Assembly: GCA_019137255.1 (NCBI GenBank)
Contig: WPDH01000102.1
Location: forward strand, 1 to 64,000
Length of the DNA stretch: 64,000 nt
Source of the DNA: Corinectria fuckeliana
Lineage: Eukaryota > Ascomycota > Sordariomycetes > Hypocreales > Nectriaceae
Reading direction: 5' to 3'
Under the pieces are notes generated by a model. The model worked only from the letters and a program-made list of their open reading frames with translations, was not told the origin of the DNA and ran no database searches. This document shows positions 53,480 through 64,000 of this stretch, one piece after another (positions within the stretch are counted from its first letter, which is position 1; each line of letters starts with the position of its first letter). The position numbers were made by a program, and so were the translations under genes.

Positions 53480-55057
53480 TTAGCCTTGCATCTTTCTTCG
53501 CTTGCCGACCTGGGCAGAGAAACCGGTCTTGATGGCAGTGACGGATCGTCGAGAGCCACAGTTGTTGCAGGTGATGAAGTACAGACGGTTTTCTCCCTTG
53601 TTGAGCTCGGTGTCAGGCGATTTGCAGGTTTTGCAGGTGACGTATTCGACTGAGGGTTTTCGTTAGTATCGGAGATATTTTGCCGGGGCGGGGTTGGTGA
53701 GGAAGGGTCAATATGGTCGTTGACGTAGTGGGGCAAACTCACTGATGTATTTTCGTACGACATTCTCAATCTGCTTCTGCTGGAATCGACCCTTGATAAC
53801 CAATCTTCGGCTACCGTCGACGGAACCGCTGGTACCCAATTCGGCAAAGAGGTAAGCGGTAACGTGCTCCTCGGTTCGCTTCATGCGCTTGCAGATATCG
53901 GCAATGTTGGCAAAGACAGTCTTTCGGTTGCCTTCACGCATGCACTGGGGCGGGGGGATCTTGTAGCTCCTGGTGCCGCTGAGGGCGTGGTCGGGGTTCT
54001 TTTGGGCGAGCTGGCTGAAGAAGCGGTTGAGCAGCAGGGTGTAGCCAATGGCCTTAGTCTCGTCGTGGGCCCAAACGCCGGTGCCAACATCCATGTCACC
54101 ATCGTCCTCTTGGGCGGGCTCGTCGCCCTCGTCGTCGCCCTTAACCTCAAGTTCCTTGAGCTTGTTGATGAACTCGTCGTCCTCGGCGCCAGCCTCCTTG
54201 ACCTTCTTCTTCTTCTTCTTCTTCATGGACAGGTCAAGACCACCATCCTCGGCGGGGGCAGCATCGTCCGCAGCCTCGGCATCTTCGGTCTTGACCTTCT
54301 TCTTCTTCTTCTTCTTGAGAAGGGAGAGGTCCAGGCCGGCGTCGTCAGCGGGAGGCGCGTCGTCCACAGCGGCGGCTGGAGGTTGGGGATCAGTAAAGGC
54401 CTCAAGGGCGGCAGTCAGCGGCGGCGTACGAGGCGTGTGGGAGAGAGCCGTCTCCTTAGTATCGTCGGTAGCGTTGACCATGGTCACGGAACCGTCAGCG
54501 TCGACTACGATTTGTTCGTCGGTAAAGGTAACGGATTTGCGGGATTTGCGCGGAGGACGTTCCTGCAAAGGATAGAAAGAAAGAGGTGGTTAGTATCTGA
54601 TCGGAGGATGGGGTCGGTGGTGGGGTTTTGGTTGAAGGTGGTGAAGGTGGAGATGGAGGTGGAGGAATGAGGGTTGTGGCGATGGCGGCGGGTTGAACTT
54701 GAAAATGTGACTCAGGAAGTCAAATCGAGCTGGGCCAGAAAGAGAAAGCGGTGGTACAAGCGGTGCAGTGTGGTGCACGGCTGCAAGGTAAGTACCGTTG
54801 GGAGGGACGGTACTTCGTACTGTACTTTAGGTAGAGAGCCTGTGGACGGTGGGGTAAAAATACGGAGGGAGGGGCAGCTTTGGTTTGTTTGGTGGTGGTC
54901 TGTTTGTTGGTGCATTTGCGGGTTGCTGTGCGTTGCAGTGCTGTGGGAAGGGAAGATGGTGGGAGAGGGTAGAAACAGGGCTAGGCTCTTTGACTCTCGC
55001 TGTGACTCTCGCTGTGACTCTTCTCTGCGTGTTCTCTGTACTCACTTGGCCTTCCAT
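53480..55057 (-). CDS. sui3: Translation initiation factor eIF2 subunit beta
   Basis: Exons 55057-55046 (MEGQ), 54562-53743 and 53649-53480 give 333 aa. The N-terminus carries ERPPRKSRKSVTFTDE and two lysine blocks (KKKKKKKVK at about 86 and 121), the K-boxes that bind eIF5 and eIF2B-epsilon in the family. The core HTH-like domain follows (GYTLLLNRFFSQLAQKNPDH), then the C4 zinc finger C283, C286, C305, C308 (EYVTCKTCKSP...FITCNNCGSRR). The last intron restores KYIIEYVTCKTC. The first exon is inferred: ATGGAAGGCCAA ends at a GTGAGT donor, and the 483-nt intron ends at CTTTGCAG; without it exon 2 has no ATG. The factor forms the eIF2 ternary complex with GTP and Met-tRNAi. It is divergent from Mim2. 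Confidence 0.96.
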
Positions 55058-55796
55058 GACTGCGGTTGATACGGCTCTGGCGCGCGCTCCTCGTTCAAGT
55101 CCTTCGGTCCAGTTGTAGTTCCAGTTCGACGGTCTCTTGCTTTCTCCGGCAAAGGTTCGGACGGCGATAAATCCAAGTGTCGTGAAGTTGACGATGCTTG
55201 CGAGGGGCGAGGGAAATCAGGCCTGAACGTCATGGCCAGCTCAGACGCTACCAACTTGAACTGATGACCTAAGGTACCGCGCCCCAATCTCAGCGACTCA
55301 ACCCCCACCTCGGCTGAGCTGATCACGCCGATGGTCACGTGAGTATCTCGCCAGCTGCACCATCCAATCACAGCGCTCTACTGCTCTCTAGTAGGTAGCT
55401 AAGTACCTAGCTCCGTGAGCCAGTCCGGGGAGTCGATGCGACGACATCCACCAGACTCGTTGACGATTCCTTCATCGGCGATTGTAATGTGACGGACTTG
55501 TCGCTTTCGTTGTCGTAGTCTGCTGTCGCTCACTGGAGGTCACGTTTGGGAGCCTTTGATTTGGTTTCCTTGTCCAACGCACCGCCATCTCCCGCCGCCG
55601 CATCCCCCACCTGGCCCGGGCCCCTAAGCTTTCTCCCGTAGCCTACGATCCGAGATCCCGTCCCTCGTCGACTAGCATATCCAAGCTCCGTCCGAGCACG
55701 CATCGTCAACTTCCCGCCATCGCTCCATCCGAACCTCCTCCCGCATCCGCTGGCTTCCCTCCGGACCCCATACGTACCCTTCCCACGATCATCACA
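55058..55796. promoter_or_regulatory. Divergent promoter of eIF2-beta and Mim2
   Basis: 739 bp between the head-to-head ATGs. It has a CTAGTAGGTAGCTAAGTACCTAG-like inverted motif near 55386-55410. The last 250 bp before 55797 are CT-rich leader. No TATA box is seen. Confidence 0.45.
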
Positions 55797-56192
55797 ATGG
55801 CTGCTGCCGACTCCCTCGTCGACCTGTTGCACGACATGTCCGACGACAAGGACGATGTCGACTCCCTCCCCTCCATGTCCACCGACGACATCTACTCCGA
55901 CGTCGACTCCTCCGATGCACAAGCAGAGTGGGAGCGCAGCTTAGAGCAGCTTCAACTCATCCTCACCATGATGATCGTACCCTGGATGGGTAAATACTTT
56001 GGCCGGAAGTTTGCGTACTGGAGTAGGGCCCCCCGTCATCGTCTCGTCTTGGGATGAATGACCCTTGCTGACAGCGTTTCCCTTGCAGGTTGGACGCGAT
56101 ACATGAGCTGGGTGCACAACGTCGACGTTCGATTTACCAACAGGAAAGCGTTCAATGCCGCGGGAGCTGTAGAGGCCGCAGCGACATTATAG
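55797..56192 (+). CDS. mim2: Mitochondrial outer-membrane import protein Mim2
   Basis: Exons 55797-56022 and 56089-56192, 109 aa; the intron splits a Ser codon (TGGA|GTAGGG...TTGCAG|GT). The acidic N-terminus (about 1-45, Asp/Ser-rich) precedes one membrane helix (about 50-67, LQLILTMMIVPWMGKYFG) and the basic juxtamembrane GRKFAYWSWTRYMSW, with an AAGAVEAAATL C-terminus typical of fungal Mim2. Mim2 works with Mim1 in the MIM complex that inserts alpha-helical proteins into the mitochondrial outer membrane. The assignment rests on the recalled family pattern and length. Confidence 0.85.
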
Positions 56193-56884
56193 ACGAGAAG
56201 CTGGCGAGCACCTGGCACTGCCTGAAGGATGCAATGATAGAAGAGGAGGGAATGATTCTCCTAGGTACATATAAGGCTTCATAACGGTGTTTGGGGATTT
56301 GGGTTTGCGCCTGGACAATAAATGATTTGAAACCACATGGAACCGTTACGCTTGCGCGAGAAGCAGGACAGACAGCGCGAATGCGAGTGCGAGCTCAGCC
56401 GGCCCAACACATCGAAAGCAAACATCGAGTGCACAGAGAATGTTGTCATCCGTAATGGGGACAAATGCCATCATGCATGAGCGTGGCAGAATTTAACTAA
56501 CTACATAGTCATAACGCCTTCCTTCGCCCCTCGCAGCCCAGCTTTGCTGCCGCACATCCTTCTATGAACATGATTGCATTACCCATGCCCGAACATTAAT
56601 ATCTCGAAGAAACCAACCCATAAAAAACTCGCCTTGCTAAAATGACATGTACCGTCTTCTTCCTGCGCCAAAGTCCCAAAGGTGCCCCGGCGCTTCCCAG
56701 CGCGCCAAGGGGCAGTGAACCTAACCAGCCTCGGCATCTGCCGTGGCTAAGGGTTCAGGATCCGAGTGCGACGTAAGCAACTGACAGCTATAGAGTGTGT
56801 GCTCTGTTGTTTGAATTGCGCATCGTGTGGTATCGTATGGTATCGTATGGTGTCATCCCGTTGTTGACAGTCTCGGTCGGGCTC
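56193..56884. other. Convergent intergenic region
   Basis: 692 bp between Mim2 and the MARVEL gene stops. It includes three imperfect copies of a GTATCGTATG unit near 56825-56855. No gene is seen. Confidence 0.5.
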
Positions 56885-57424
56885 TCAGACGCTGCTGCTA
56901 AGCTGGGACATGCTAGGCCTGGAAGCGGCTCGGAACGAACCGCCAAGGTGCTCGCGGGCGTCCTTGAGGGTGAAGAACAAGCTGCCAGAGTAACATGCAA
57001 GCAGGAACCAAGTGAATACGGCGCTGGCCTGAAGCTCACGGCATCGCCCCTCGTCGCTGGGGCCGCCCCAGGCGATCCAGTCGTTGGGCAGCTTCTTGTC
57101 GTTGATGTCGCCGCAGTCGACCACGCGAAGCTTGGCCGAGACGACAACGGCGGCGATGAAGGAGAAGAGAACGGCAGCGCCATCGAGAGGCGTCTGAACC
57201 ATGGGGTTGGCGAGCACTGAGGCGAAAAAGGCGCCAATGCCGACTGTGCAGGTGATCCAGGAGAGAACCGTGACGAACATGACGAAGTTGATAGCTGCGG
57301 TGGCGGTTGCGACGCCGTCGATGTTGGAGGCGATGACATTGCCAATCATGGCTGTGAGGAGTAGGGTTATGAGCAGCTCGGCGCAACGCAGGACCATCTT
57401 GACGAGGTTCATCGGTATCATCAT
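56885..57424 (-). CDS. MARVEL-domain (Nce102-like) plasma-membrane protein
   Basis: A single exon of 179 aa from the ATG at 57424. Four hydrophobic segments are at about 8-32, 42-70, 80-97 and 134-152. The loop after segment 3 holds two cysteines (C104 and C128) and DWIAWGGPSDEGRCRELQAS, like the conserved extracellular loop of fungal Nce102/Fhn1. The C-terminal tail is Ser-rich. Nce102-type proteins organise eisosomes/MCC domains and respond to sphingolipids in yeast. That role is inferred by similarity of layout; the family level (MARVEL) is more certain than the Nce102 assignment. Confidence 0.82.
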   Translation of the reverse strand: MMIPMNLVKMVLRCAELLITLLLTAMIGNVIASNIDGVATATAAINFVMFVTVLSWITCTVGIGAFFASVLANPMVQTPLDGAAVLFSFIAAVVVSAKLRVVDCGDINDKKLPNDWIAWGGPSDEGRCRELQASAVFTWFLLACYSGSLFFTLKDAREHLGGSFRAASRPSMSQLSSSV

Positions 57425-59863
57425 GTTAGGCCAACTAGGACTAGGGGTGGTGTTTCGTGGGGAGTTTTGGCGACAGATGTATGTCTTGGCTCAAGCTAGG
57501 TTGGTAGCTGAGGCTTGTTTGGTTGGTGGTGATGCTGATCCCAGAACCGATGATGGTGATGGCGGGGAGCTTCCAGAGCTGCGCAAGTCGAATCAACAGC
57601 TGAATAGATTGTTGTTTGTAACAGTAATGCCCCACGGAATGACGATGAGCTAGAGTATCTGTGAATTCGAGTGCAAGAGTGGAGTTGGGATGAACGAGAT
57701 GCTGGATGGATCGGGGGTTAAGACTCTAGGTGTGGATTGACTTCTTTGTATTGCCCAAGCAACCGAGACAAGACTTGACATGGGGGGTCCTTCTTAATTA
57801 AAAACAGCGAGCAGCGAGCAGCGAACAGCGCCATGCACTTGCACTCTTACAGCCCTGCGCCATGGGAGATTCCAGATTGGAAGCTCCTTTGCGTGGCCTG
57901 CTTATTCGAACGACTCGGCTTCTCGTCCTTGCACGGCGGCGATGCGGACTACTATGAAGCTCGTTGACGACACCTGCATCGTAACGAGGGGCGACAACCA
58001 GACAACGCCGGCCACTCAGCCAGTGCAAACCCGCGCAACTCTGCGGCAGAGAAAAACAAAACATCGGGCCTCGTGGCTATTCGACAGGCTGTTGCTGCAT
58101 CTTGAGCGTGTTTCTTCTGCCGCCTGCGTCAAAACTGCCGCCTGCTGGCTGCGCTGCGCCTTTCTCACGATGGCGGGCGGTTGCTGTGTTACTGGGTTGC
58201 GCTGCCCCTCCATGGCGGTTGGCAGGTGGACGGGCCAGAATCATGGCCCGATTGGATAGTGTCGGCGGATTCAATTGGATGGCGTCACCGGTCGTGCAGG
58301 CCGCAGGCCGCAGGCCCCTTGTCCCTCTCTGTAGCTTAGGGCAGCCTGCTGTAAGAGGCCACTCAGGCTCTTGAAGCTTCAAGCGCTGGAAGAGGCGCTG
58401 TACCTTAGGCGCTGTATCTTGGAAGCCTCCCGTCAGGTTCCATCCGAAATTGTCCATTGGAGCTTCAGAAGCCCAAATCCAATCACGGGCTTGTCCGACC
58501 AGGTGCTGTAAAACTGTCGACCCTCCCCCCAGGCGCCGCGACCATCCTCCAACTTCGGCATCTCCATCCAGAGTCTCCTCACCTCGTCGTGTGATAGGCA
58601 ACCTAACGAACGCCATCTCTTCTTTGTTCCTGTCTCTTCTCAGAGATGATATGCCCAGGTCTCTTTTTTGTGCCTCGCCGCGGCAGGTGTTGTCAAAACC
58701 GCCAAGTCCGGAATAGGCACCGTGCATGTTTTGATGAAGCCATCGTGTGGAGATGCCAGTGCCGCTGCGAATGACCTCAACTTGGAAACTTTCACTTCAA
58801 TTGAAATGCCACCCTCGTCAATCAGAGCTCCCACCCAGGTTGCCGCGAAGTTTGTTCCGCTCGGTGGCCCCTGAACGCCTCGGGCTCTGGAATCGGATTT
58901 TTTCGAGCTTGAGGAACTTCCCTGGAGGCAACTTTAATCGCTCGCCAGCTTCCTGGGAGCCATCGGATTGCGTTACCCCGGCTCTGCGGGTTGCGAAGAA
59001 CTGAAACCTAGAATTCGTCTTTTCTAGAAAAATGTCACCTCTTTCCCGACGGGCCGCGCGCCGAGTCAGCGAACGAGGCGTGCTCGCAATAATGGTCGTA
59101 AAAGGAAACAATGTTCGACGATCGTCCCCGCATACCCGCCAGCTCGGGTGGGATAGATGGAGGTGACTGAAATGCAACAAACACAAACGGGGCTTGAAAG
59201 ATCCTGTTCAGTTGTAGCTAACGCCGGAGAGATGACACCAGGTGACCAAAAAGCGAGACAATGACGACTCTATGACCGACTATTGATGCCCTCCCCTGAA
59301 CACCCCGAACCCCTACCGCCTGGGGCACGGTCTTGGATTGGCCTGTAGTTGGGTCACATCCTTGTCAAGCTGTCAATCTCGTCCCTCAGACCCTGTCAAC
59401 GATCACTGGGTAGGGTAGATCCGCTGTCAAGATGGAGGTGAGAGCTGAGCCTCATCGTCAGCGCTGACAACCATCCGTGCTGCTTTGCACCGTCTTTCGC
59501 ATTCACATGGTCTATTCCCACGTAATGTGTAAATACTTCATCCACCGCGACGTCACCGAGGATTAGACTCTCCTCACGGGCGGAGCCTACGCAGGCACTC
59601 TCGCAAACTCTGCCAGCACGGCTCTTGGTCAAAACCCAATATAAATACGTGCAGACACGAGGTCAACCAATCCCTCGGGTCGTGTGCGCTGGGCGTGCTG
59701 TGTACGTGTATGTTATCCACGTTCGTCTCCGCCACAGGCTCAAACCTACGCTTCAATGGGCTTCTGCTACGGCTGCCCCCTTCTCTTCAACCCTCCAACA
59801 CCCCAACTTTCTTCGTGGATGTACCGTGTACAAGGGCTTGGTGGCGGTGTGCCCAGCTCATAT

Positions 59864-59896
<33 letters not shown>

Positions 59897-62099
59897 NNCC
59901 CCCCCCCCCCCCCCCCCCCCCCATCCGCCCTTATGTTGACGGATCGCCGCCTCATGCGCTGGAAAGGGAAAAACAGCGTTTGGCTGGCAGAACGCTATTA
60001 TCCCTCGGCCGCCGTCGTCGTCGCCGGTCCAGTCTCGAATAAGGCTTGCCGGCAAAACCTTCTCTTGAGACGACCCCGACTTGGAAATGGCAGTTCCCGG
60101 AAGCGCCCCTCGCGATTCCCATTCAGGAATTGTTCTAGAAGCCCGGCGCATCTCTTCACACGCCCTTCCCAGAACTCCCCGTAGTACAGAGTTTCTCGGG
60201 CTCTTGCCCACTTGCCGTCTTTTCGTCAAGCGCAACAAGGGGGAGAGGAGCGGCGTCTCCAAGAGAAACTTTGCACAGGGCCCGGGAAGGCTGGCTCTAG
60301 ATGTCCCTCCCCCTCAAACTCGCCCCTGGGCTGGAGCGCCACCAGGGGATGGATTCAGGAGAGGGGGAGCATTCCAGACCATCCGATGGCGATGTTTCAT
60401 CTCCTCAACAACTCCGCGCCATGTTGGGTTTTCTACCGTTATATACTATGTAGGGCCCGTGGGGAGCGTCGCGGCCAACTTGAAAGGGGACGCCGGAGAT
60501 CCATCGTCCAATAATCATATTGCCAAGCCCTTGGCTCGTGACTCTTTTTGGTGATTTGACCAGACTAATCTAGATTAGGTGTTTCCAGCGCTCACTCCAA
60601 AGGAGCAAAGTCAACTGAGAGCAGCGCTTGAGTAGGAGGAAAATGGGTGAATGGTGAAAGAGTCCCCCCACCACCCACAAGACCCTATGGAGCTAGACGA
60701 TCAATAACCAAATCCACTACGTTCCCGAGCCTCCTCTGGCGTCTAGACTCTTGACGCCTCCAAAACGAAACCGTTTGCTTCAGAGCGTAGGGCTGCGTCT
60801 TTTGCCACAGTGATCCGTGATTGCGCCATAACGAGGTTGGTCCCGTGAGAATGGGAAGAGTCCGTCATTGTGAGCCACTGGTTTCTCAACGCATGATGTA
60901 GGTGTTCCGTTTAGGTAAAAGGGAGTTCCGTTTTGAGTTTTCGGGCGCCGTTTCTCTTTTCCATCTTTCCTCCTTTCGCTTCCTTTGTCATGTTCATGTT
61001 CATGTTGATACCTACGTACCTTACATGAGCCAAGCAACCTAAGTAGGTAGGCACTAAGGTAAGTTTATCTACAAAGTATGTTACCCGGGTATTGGCACCA
61101 CGACACACCGCCTTGTAAAGAGAGGAAACCCCTCAGAAACATAATATCAGCAGTTATGCGTACAAGGCCAAGCGGGTATATACGGGATCGATGGGATAGG
61201 CAGGATGGCTGCGAGGCGTTATAGTTCAGATAAGCTTCATAGCATGTTCGCTGGTAAAAGTCCGTGAATCAATAACTCGCAACCTTCTGCTGGTTTTACA
61301 GGGGCAGGGATTGTCGTGATTACACTCTGTAGCCTGCAGCTACCGAAGTACCTACCTTATCTACTGAAGCGTCCCCTCCGTTGTGTGAGCGCGTGCAACA
61401 GCCTGTGTAGGGCCTGGCCGCCCGAAGGCCTGCATCAGCCTACGGCTCCTATATGAACTTTAATATTTTTTACTTTTCCCGAAGGAGCGACCCCGTCAGG
61501 CTGCGCCTCCTTGACCTCGGCCAACAAGTAATAGGTAAGTCGAAGTTAGATATGTCATAGTAAGTGCCTACTGTCGGCCCTGCGTGTCACGTGTCGACCG
61601 CCCGCCTCAGCCGCCAAAAATGGCGGTAGCCACGCCGGAATACGAATAGTTAAGCCATGTAAAGACGACGTCCCAGGTGATCACGTAGGCTCAGTCCTTG
61701 CTTGCCTACCGTAAGGACGCTCTAGTGGCCAAAATAGCATGGCGGCCGCACCTCGGCGGCTGAAGCTCTCCTCCCTTTCTAATATGAAGTTCTGTTGGAC
61801 TTGGGAGGTTCTTGGAATCCTGCAGTCGTCAGGGGGCTTGGGGGGCTATGTCGCGATATCCCAGCTGGCAGCAAGGATGCTGGTCTCATCGGAGCTCAGA
61901 AATAACTCCGAGTCGAACCTTTGGAGCTATCTTTCGATGTTAATCTATGAAATAAAATAAAGTGTATAAGAGTGACTACCATGCTCTGTGTAGGTTTGGG
62001 ATGGATGTTACGTCATGGTTTGGTTGCCGGGAGCTTGGTCATTAGTTCCAGCCCAACGCGGATGGAGTCGTCCTCAAAGGACGTATGAGAAAAGGCCCT
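57425..62099. other. Gene desert
   Basis: 4.7 kb with no convincing gene. It includes a poly-C tract with a gap (59865-59922), an antiparallel GGAG/CTCC hairpin-like stretch near 61480-61515, and several CCTACCTA-type motifs (61010-61080). One open frame on the minus strand around 58640-58834 looks protein-like (GALIDEGGISIEVKVSKLRS), but I find no start, family or intron signals to support a gene. Confidence 0.5.
59865..59922. repeat. Poly-C tract interrupted by a 2-N gap
   Basis: C runs at 59865-59896 and 59899-59922 flank NN at 59897-59898. Like the other three, this gap sits inside a homopolymer. Confidence 0.9.
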
Positions 62100-63110
62100 A
62101 GGTACCTACCTACGCATGCAAGGCACAACGACGCTGCGATATTGCCTGGAGCCACGGCGCTTCCTCACACGGCGGGTTTGATCCGGACCTGCGACGATCG
62201 GATCCAATTGGACCCCTCTACCTTGGACGTCGGGGACTCCCGCACGCTGTAGCACATATTGAAAGTTGGAAATGTCACCCTGTGAGTTTGCCAAGTCAAA
62301 ACTCTTTGTTTTTGTCGCGCACATCAGGTCCTTTCGGTGCAACCTCGTGTGACGCCCGCCGGGCGGTCATGCGTACCAAGATCTTCCAACAGTGAGGAGA
62401 GCCAGCGGTTGGGGTTTCACTTTGACGCCGTGGAGCTTGTTCTCGTCTAGCCCGTTGTCGTATCGTGATGAACTCAAAGCGCGTCGTCCACTTGTCCGCC
62501 CTCGCATGGCACGGTGCCCGGCGGCAAGCCGGTGGGTGACGTCAATATACGACTCCCGGGGGCCAGGCGCCCCCGGGCTTCGAGTGGGGGCGTCGGAGCT
62601 TTGGCCCCGCAAGATGCCCGGGAAGGCCACCTACGTAGATTAAGTCGTGTCGGAAAGGGAAACCCGGTACACTTTTCCACCGCTTTGTACAGCGTGTTTG
62701 CCTTTTGGAATGGGAGATGGCGGCGGCGGCGGCTCATCGTGAGCGTTTCCCAGTGGCTCACAAGATGTACAAAGACAGCCCGGGAGGGTGGTGCCCGTGT
62801 AAGTGCCGTCAACCGTTGTCAGCCAAGTCGAAGATCAGCTTCGGGAACTGCCCCATGGGGTAGGACGCGTCTTCATGCTCTTTGAAGATCTCCACCACCC
62901 CGCCGCGGCGATTTGGCCTACACCGTTGAAGATCTCCAGAGCTCAAAGTCAATGAAGCATGCCGCCGAGGTAGTTGAACCCTATGCCCCGGACGCACTAA
63001 GGTTGAAGAGTTTGCAGGTGAACTTGCGGTTTCCTATGCCGCTGTCTCCTACTTGGCGCCATAGATACGATACGAAGTCTATATAGGAATACGGAATGGA
63101 CCAGTGGTCA
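62100..63110 (-). pseudogene. Possible decayed protein-coding gene
   Basis: On the minus strand several protein-like fragments in changing frames follow one another: YIDFVSYLWRQVGDSGIGNR near 63080-63020, VVEIFKEHEDASYPMGQFPK then LIFDLADNG near 62905-62818, VDGTYTGTTLPGCLCTSCEP after a frame change, and FDLANSQGDISNFQYVLQRA near 62300-62240. Stop codons and frame shifts separate them, and no splice signals rescue the breaks. No family is recognised. The opposite strand also has a readable frame near 62910-63080, so the direction is not secure. Confidence 0.3.
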
Positions 63111-64000
63111 AGTCTTATTCTAGGAGCATATTGGTGTTATAACTTATCCCAAATGAGTGCGTCCAATGTAGCAATGGCAATGCCATAAACCGTACATTAG
63201 ACGGAGGTCACTATGAGCGAGAACAGTCGTTACGGTAATCGATAGTCATTGCCCGTGCAACGTTACAAGCTGTGTTTTCTGGTTGGTGCCATCCTTGAAT
63301 GACAGACATTTCTATAACACGGAGAACCAACAGCCTACAAGGATTACAAACGTTAAGTCGGGACCTGATTTCACCACCTTGCCACTGCCAAGCTCATATA
63401 ACCAAGTCTTATAGGGTCTTTTGAGCATGTAGAGGAATCTTTGCTCTTGATCAACTACAGAAGATGTGCAGGTTTCATCAATGCATCATCTGTGGGCTAA
63501 CGTTTGTACATAATCCTTGCGGGCTGTAAGAACAGCGGAGCCACAACTTTTATACCAGTCGCAGCTTACTGAGAACGGTGGCAAAAACAGTCACAACAAA
63601 ATACTTAATTAACAGGTTTGAAGCATGAAGATGATGTTCATTTATTACTTAGTCTATGTGGATATGAAAAGCTGAAGAGACGCGCTTGAAGTGGTATTGT
63701 GTAATGTACAAGTATAGAAGTGGAAAAAAAATAATCCAAATTTTCAACAATGGCTGTAAAGTTTCCCAATGTAACCAAAGTACCTAACCTAGGTAACCGT
63801 CCCGAATGAAGTTAAACCGAATGAAGAGAAGAGAATACATGGTAAGAGAAAAAAAAAAGGGGGGAGGAAGGCTAGAAGTGAAACGCGACTGGCTTAGTCG
63901 GGTGCCCACTTCCCCCTGGCGGCGGCAAAAGTAAGATAAATAAAATAGCTGAAGACATCGCGTGCTTCGCCGGTAAATTCGAATCGTCACGGCGTCGATG
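63111..64000. other. AT-rich right edge of the window
   Basis: AT-rich DNA with no supported gene or RNA. It may hold the 3' or 5' flank of a gene beyond the window. Confidence 0.45.

Noticed and set aside
58077..58727. A 216-codon minus-strand open frame
   Set aside because: Composition resembles translated spacer, with Gly/Arg/Pro/Ala patches and no recognisable motif.

Overview
The window is nuclear DNA of a filamentous ascomycete, most likely a Sordariomycete and perhaps Hypocreales. That placement rests on gene content and style, not on a search. Genes carry short spliceosomal introns (about 48-114 nt) with GTRNGT donors, CTRAC branch sites and NAG acceptors. Promoters and leaders are pyrimidine-rich. 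The gene set includes Zn2Cys6 regulators, a MICOS subunit, MIM and MARVEL proteins. Five 2-N gaps are present, and four of them lie inside long poly-G or poly-C runs.

Layout. 1-9122 has no convincing gene and ends in a CT-rich leader. 9123-11186 encodes a Zn2Cys6 domain fused to a maltose-acetyltransferase-like domain. 12025-14262 (-) is a second Zn2Cys6 regulator. 15238-17670 (-) is a mitochondrial PPR protein, divergent from the splicing factor Cwf18 (18092-18718), which faces a zinc-knuckle/SR-like gene (18819-19802, -). 21580-24383 is an R3H-SUZ RNA-binding protein. eIF3f (24762-25934, -) and the SSU-processome factor Utp25 (26353-28673) are divergent, as are mitochondrial ribosomal protein bL17m (28961-29737, -) and MICOS subunit Mic12 (30176-30923). 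A highly charged protein (31248-32168) is followed by decayed coding-like DNA. Then come ALA dehydratase (34070-35308), a 4.1-kb gene-poor stretch, an acyltransferase-3 membrane protein (39438-41058), a YtcJ-like amidohydrolase (41602-43519, -), a Tyr_phosphatase_3 protein (44881-45851), a small basic conserved protein (46611-47020), a large disordered protein (47463-49469, -), a newly assembled two-exon hypothetical gene (50327-51013, -), a FAM210/DUF1279 protein (51770-52677), eIF2-beta (53480-55057, -), Mim2 (55797-56192) and an Nce102-like MARVEL protein (56885-57424, -). The last 6.5 kb is a desert with possible traces of dead genes.

How the genes relate. The central 40 kb is mostly housekeeping: translation initiation (eIF3f, eIF2-beta), ribosome biogenesis (Utp25), splicing (Cwf18, the zinc-knuckle protein), mRNA regulation (R3H-SUZ), mitochondrial biogenesis (PPR, bL17m, Mic12, FAM210-like, Mim2) and heme synthesis. 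Several pairs share divergent promoters. No biosynthetic cluster, transposon, CRISPR array or other discrete novel system was recognised. The most unusual items are the transcription factor fused to an acetyltransferase-like domain that lacks the family's catalytic histidine, an apparently missing 3' splice site in the zinc-knuckle gene, readable sequence beyond the stop of the charged protein, and the two-exon gene at 50.3-51.0 kb. All exon joins were made by eye.
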